Assembly (NCBI GenBank): GCA_026129385.1
Contig: JAHCIE010000095.1
Coordinates: forward strand, 1-9,979
Direction: 5' to 3'
DNA length: 9,979 nt
DNA from: Anaerolineae bacterium
GTDB taxonomy: Bacteria > Chloroflexota > Anaerolineae > Epilineales > JAHCIE01
The notes beneath the pieces are model-generated. The model made no database searches. It was not told where the DNA came from and was given only the letters and a program-made list of their open reading frames with translations. How positions within the stretch are numbered: position 1 is the stretch's first letter; each line of letters starts with the position of its first letter. Of the stretch, positions 7,261-9,979 are shown one piece after another. A program made the position numbers and the translations under genes.

Positions 7261-8607
7261 CTAGCGCGCGGCCGCCATGAAGTCATCCAGGCTGGCGCGG
7301 AAGGGCCGCTGGCGCGGCTTGACCACGCCCCGGAAGTTGTAGTCAGTATAGTTGGGGAACACCTGATCGAGCATGTGGTTGCCGACGCGCAGCTTGAGAA
7401 TCTCGCCCAGCACGTCACGAAAGTCCGTCGTGATCGCCAGGTCACCGGGACCGTAGAGCTTCTCCGGGGCCAGGCCGGGCCAGTCGCCGTGAACCTTGCC
7501 GCCAACCACGCCACCCCCCATCACAAACATCACATTGCCGTGGCCGTGGTCGGTCCCGTTCGAGGCGTTATCGGCCAGTCGCCGCCCAAACTCTGACATC
7601 GTGATGACGGTGATGCTGCCCATACGGTCCTTGAGGTCGGCGTAGAAGGCGTATAGCCCCCCCTGCAAGTCGTTCAGCAGCGCGGGTAGGGTGTTATTCC
7701 CCTGGGTGGGATCCGCCGTTCCCTGGCCCGCGTGGGTGTCCCAGCCCCCCTTGTCGACACAGGCCACCTCCAGCCCCACGTCGCTCTTGATAAGCTGGGC
7801 GATGGTCTTCAGCGCGTTGCCGAATGCCGAATTGGGGTACTGCGCGCCATTGGCAGGCTGATACGCCCCGCCGGCGGTGACCTTATCGAGGATGGCCATC
7901 GCCTCGAAGACCTCGGCCCCCTGGGCCTCAACGAAGCCATTGCCCTGGTACATCGACGCGACAGTCGCCTGGAAACGGGCGATGTCCGATGAGGCCCGAT
8001 TGGGGTCCAGGTGGAATTGAGCGATGCTCTCCAGGGCCAGGGCGGGCACAGGGCCACGCAACGCGGCCTGGACGACGCTGCCCATGCCGACTGCGCGGAA
8101 CGGCGAGTGGTTCTCGTTGGCCAGGGCCTGCAAGTGGCGAGCCAGCCAGCCGGTCTGAAGCTGCTTCTCGCCCGGCGTACCGCGCTCCATGTAGTCCATG
8201 GCATCGAAGTGGGAGTGGGTCGGGTCGGGCGAGCCAACCGCATGCACGACCCCCAGGTCACCCTCATCCCAGATTTCCTTCAGTGGGCGCAACACAGGGT
8301 TGAACCCAAACTGCCCATCCAGGTCAATGACCGAATTGGGGTTGCTCGCGTTCGGTTGGGCGATGGCGATGCGTGGCCGCCTGGCGTAGTACTGGTCTGC
8401 GCCAGGCGCGGCGTGGGGCACGACGATATTCAGGCCGTCGTGAGCGCCGCGCAGGAAAATGGCCACCAGCGTATCTCCACGCGGCGAGCGGTCCGGCGGC
8501 CCGAAGGCCACCCGCGGCATCCACGACGGCCACGCCAGGCCGCCGACGGCCACAATGGCTGACTTGAGGCTATCCGATAGAAACGCGCGCCGGGAGGGAA
8601 TGGACAT
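7261..8607 (-). CDS. DUF1501 family protein with twin-arginine signal peptide
   Basis: A 448-residue secreted protein of the DUF1501 family, distantly related to sulfatase/alkaline-phosphatase folds; its reaction is unknown. The N-terminus SRRAFL (residues 5-10) is a twin-arginine motif, followed by a hydrophobic stretch, SAIVAVGGLAWPSW, which marks a Tat signal peptide. Family motifs follow in order: FLRGAHDGLN (51-60), PTHSHFDAMDYMERG (129-143), GGWDTH (287-292), TMSEFGRR (336-343), TDHGHG (352-357) and DFRDVL (395-400). The His and Asp residues in these motifs are the likely metal or active-site ligands, by inference. The ATG at 8605-8607 has AAGGAG 5 nt upstream. The DUF1800 gene lies just upstream on the same strand, the standard pairing for these families, and the tatA-tatC operon lies just downstream. 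Confidence 0.92.
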   Translation of the reverse strand: MSIPSRRAFLSDSLKSAIVAVGGLAWPSWMPRVAFGPPDRSPRGDTLVAIFLRGAHDGLNIVVPHAAPGADQYYARRPRIAIAQPNASNPNSVIDLDGQFGFNPVLRPLKEIWDEGDLGVVHAVGSPDPTHSHFDAMDYMERGTPGEKQLQTGWLARHLQALANENHSPFRAVGMGSVVQAALRGPVPALALESIAQFHLDPNRASSDIARFQATVASMYQGNGFVEAQGAEVFEAMAILDKVTAGGAYQPANGAQYPNSAFGNALKTIAQLIKSDVGLEVACVDKGGWDTHAGQGTADPTQGNNTLPALLNDLQGGLYAFYADLKDRMGSITVITMSEFGRRLADNASNGTDHGHGNVMFVMGGGVVGGKVHGDWPGLAPEKLYGPGDLAITTDFRDVLGEILKLRVGNHMLDQVFPNYTDYNFRGVVKPRQRPFRASLDDFMAAAR

Positions 8608-8667
8608 GGTTACTCCTTATGTCGCTCTATCGCAACTGGATAACTGCCAGGTAAGAGTCTGTCGGAC

Positions 8668-8775
8668 GACCAAGGACCAACGACCAAGGACCAAGGATGT
8701 TCACCATCAGCGTGACCTATTGGTCATCGGTCCTTCGTCCCTGGTCCCTCCTCCTTCGTCCTTCGCCCCTGGTTG
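8668..8775. repeat. Array D: inverted pair of 7-bp repeat runs between the DUF1800 and DUF1501 genes
   Basis: The left arm has units GACCAAG, GACCAAC, GACCAAG, GACCAAG at 8668, 8675, 8682 and 8689. After a 24-bp spacer, the right arm has eight consecutive units from 8720 to 8775, with consensus TTSGTCC (TTGGTCA, TCGGTCC, TTCGTCC, CTGGTCC and so on). The arms are complementary in register at roughly 22 of 27 positions over the inner four units. The right arm ends 2 bp before the stop codon of the DUF1800 gene. Confidence 0.87.
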
Positions 8776-8777
8776 CC

Positions 8778-9979
8778 CTACCGCGCCTGAAAGTAGGGCG
8801 AGGCGATCAACAGGGCCGCCACGTCGGGGGCCTTCTGGTTGCGCATGGCATTATCGATGGGCGTCGCCCCGCCCCGCCCTGCGGAGGCATAGGCAATCAG
8901 GGCGTCGCGGTCGGCGCTGTCGATGGCGTAGCCCAGGACGCGATCGATCAGGGCATCGACCAGGCCAGCCGCCGTCTTGGTCGTCAGACCATCGACCCAC
9001 GGCCCCAGGGCGACCATCCCCTGCTGGCCGAGGCGATTCTTGGCCAGGTTGAGGCCCAGGTTCCAGCGCGACAACAGGGCATTCGTGTTGATCCATTCGA
9101 TGCCCTTGTCGGCGTAGCCATCAGGGAAGACCCGCCCGTAGAGGGGCTGGCCCATCGGGCGCACCGCATTGTAGAGATTGTCGAGGCCGCGCGTCTGGCC
9201 GCTGGCCGCTGAGATGTCCGCACCCAGGGCGCGCGCCGCTGCCACCACAAAGTCCAGCGGCCGCTTCGTCTTCTGGCCCGCCGACTGGCGGAACTCATCC
9301 GATGTGTAGATGAGGCGCACGAGTTGGGCGATCTGGTCGGGCGCGTCGGCCGCTTCGAGGAATTTGTCGGCCACACGGTCGACCAGGGCCTGAGGCGGAT
9401 CGTCGGCCACGAGCTTGCGCACCAGCTTGGTGGCAATGAAGCGCGCCGTCGCCGGATGGGCGGCCAGGTAGCCCAGCACCTCCTCGGCTTCCTGGATGCC
9501 CGCCGCACCCGTCTTGCCGATGATGGTGCGCCCAAGCAGGGTCTTGTTCCCGGTGTCGTGGTCGGCCGCATTGAAGCGGAACTGCCCCGCCTGCGGGTGG
9601 GGTTGCCCCGCCTGCCGCATCGGGTAGACCGTCCAGCCAGTGAAGCAGCGGGCCAGGGCCTGCACGTCACTCTGGTTGTAGGGACCATTGACGCTCAGGG
9701 TGTGCAGTTCCATGACCTCGCGGGCGTAGTTCTCGTTGGGGGCCTGGCGGCGGTTAGTGTTATTGTCCAGGTAAGTGATCATGGCCGGGCTGGCCGCGCT
9801 GGCCCGCAGCATGTTGTGGAAGTTACCCAGGGCGTGGGGGCGAATCACCTCCCGGTCGTCGACGAGCTTGCCCCAGCGTTGCACGTCGTCGTACAGGTAG
9901 ATATTGAAGTGGTCGGTCCAAAAGTCGACCATCACTTCGCGCAGCTGCCACTTGCTGTACACCTTACGCAGGATAGTGG
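8778..9979 (-). CDS. DUF1800 family protein, N-terminus beyond the window
   Basis: About 399 residues are visible, with the stop TAG at 8778-8780 and a frame open to the right edge; the GTG at 9962 is internal. The motifs match DUF1800 proteins: REVMVDFWTDHFNIY near the visible start, VIRPHALGNFHNMLRASA, AMITYLDNNTNRR, APNENYAREVMELHTLSVNG, a following FTGW, then LVRKLVADDPP and MGQPLYGRVFPDGY. The biochemical function of the family is unknown. Members are usually large exported proteins encoded directly beside a DUF1501 gene, which is the case here, 170 bp apart on the same strand. Its export signal would lie outside this window. Confidence 0.92.
   Translation of the reverse strand, partial: TILRKVYSKWQLREVMVDFWTDHFNIYLYDDVQRWGKLVDDREVIRPHALGNFHNMLRASAASPAMITYLDNNTNRRQAPNENYAREVMELHTLSVNGPYNQSDVQALARCFTGWTVYPMRQAGQPHPQAGQFRFNAADHDTGNKTLLGRTIIGKTGAAGIQEAEEVLGYLAAHPATARFIATKLVRKLVADDPPQALVDRVADKFLEAADAPDQIAQLVRLIYTSDEFRQSAGQKTKRPLDFVVAAARALGADISAASGQTRGLDNLYNAVRPMGQPLYGRVFPDGYADKGIEWINTNALLSRWNLGLNLAKNRLGQQGMVALGPWVDGLTTKTAAGLVDALIDRVLGYAIDSADRDALIAYASAGRGGATPIDNAMRNQKAPDVAALLIASPYFQAR

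Noticed and set aside
5252..8775. The repeat arrays as CRISPR arrays
   Set aside because: The units are contiguous 7-mers without spacers, the word changes at each locus, and no cas gene is present.
5918..8777. Arrays B, C and D as intrinsic terminators
   Set aside because: No T run follows the stems on either strand and the loops are 14-24 nt. They may still affect transcription, but the sequence does not show a terminator.

Overview
The window looks like a piece of a Chloroflexota (Anaerolineae/Ardenticatenales-like) genome joined at its left end to a fragment of a different organism. From about 1076 rightwards the gene content (zwf-opcA, a TatA-TatC pair, a DUF1800/DUF1501 pair) and the mixed codon use agree with each other. 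From 1 to about 1075 there is the 3' part of an RpoD-type sigma factor with almost exclusively G/C-ending codons and a protein sequence that, from memory of the family, is myxobacterial. Both the sigma gene and the gene on the other side of the junction are cut in mid-protein, so an assembly chimera is the most likely reading, with a recent rearrangement as the alternative.

Layout. 1-1075: sigma-70 C-terminal two thirds (minus strand) with its own intrinsic terminator. 1076-1502: 3' end of an unnamed helix-turn-helix protein (plus). 1702-2514: SAM-dependent methyltransferase of the Methyltransf_20 kind (plus). 2524-5275: a promoter, then zwf and opcA, an operon for the entry step of the oxidative pentose phosphate pathway (plus). 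5258-5917: deoxynucleoside kinase (minus), tail to tail with opcA. 6058-7077: tatA-tatC, a minimal twin-arginine translocase (minus). 7261-8607: a DUF1501 protein carrying a twin-arginine signal, so a likely client of the neighbouring Tat system. 8778-9979: a DUF1800 protein, the usual partner of DUF1501, running off the right edge.

The most unusual signal lies between the genes. Four junctions in the right half (5252-5286, 5954-6025, 7144-7257 and 8668-8775) each hold runs of degenerate 7-bp words in strict 7-bp register. Each locus uses a different word. In three of the four, a second run of the complementary word follows after a short spacer, so the locus can fold into a long imperfect hairpin. 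The shared property is the period and the inverted layout, not the sequence, so ordinary repeat searches would miss the family. One array forms the overlapping ends of opcA and the kinase gene, and another abuts the tatA promoter.
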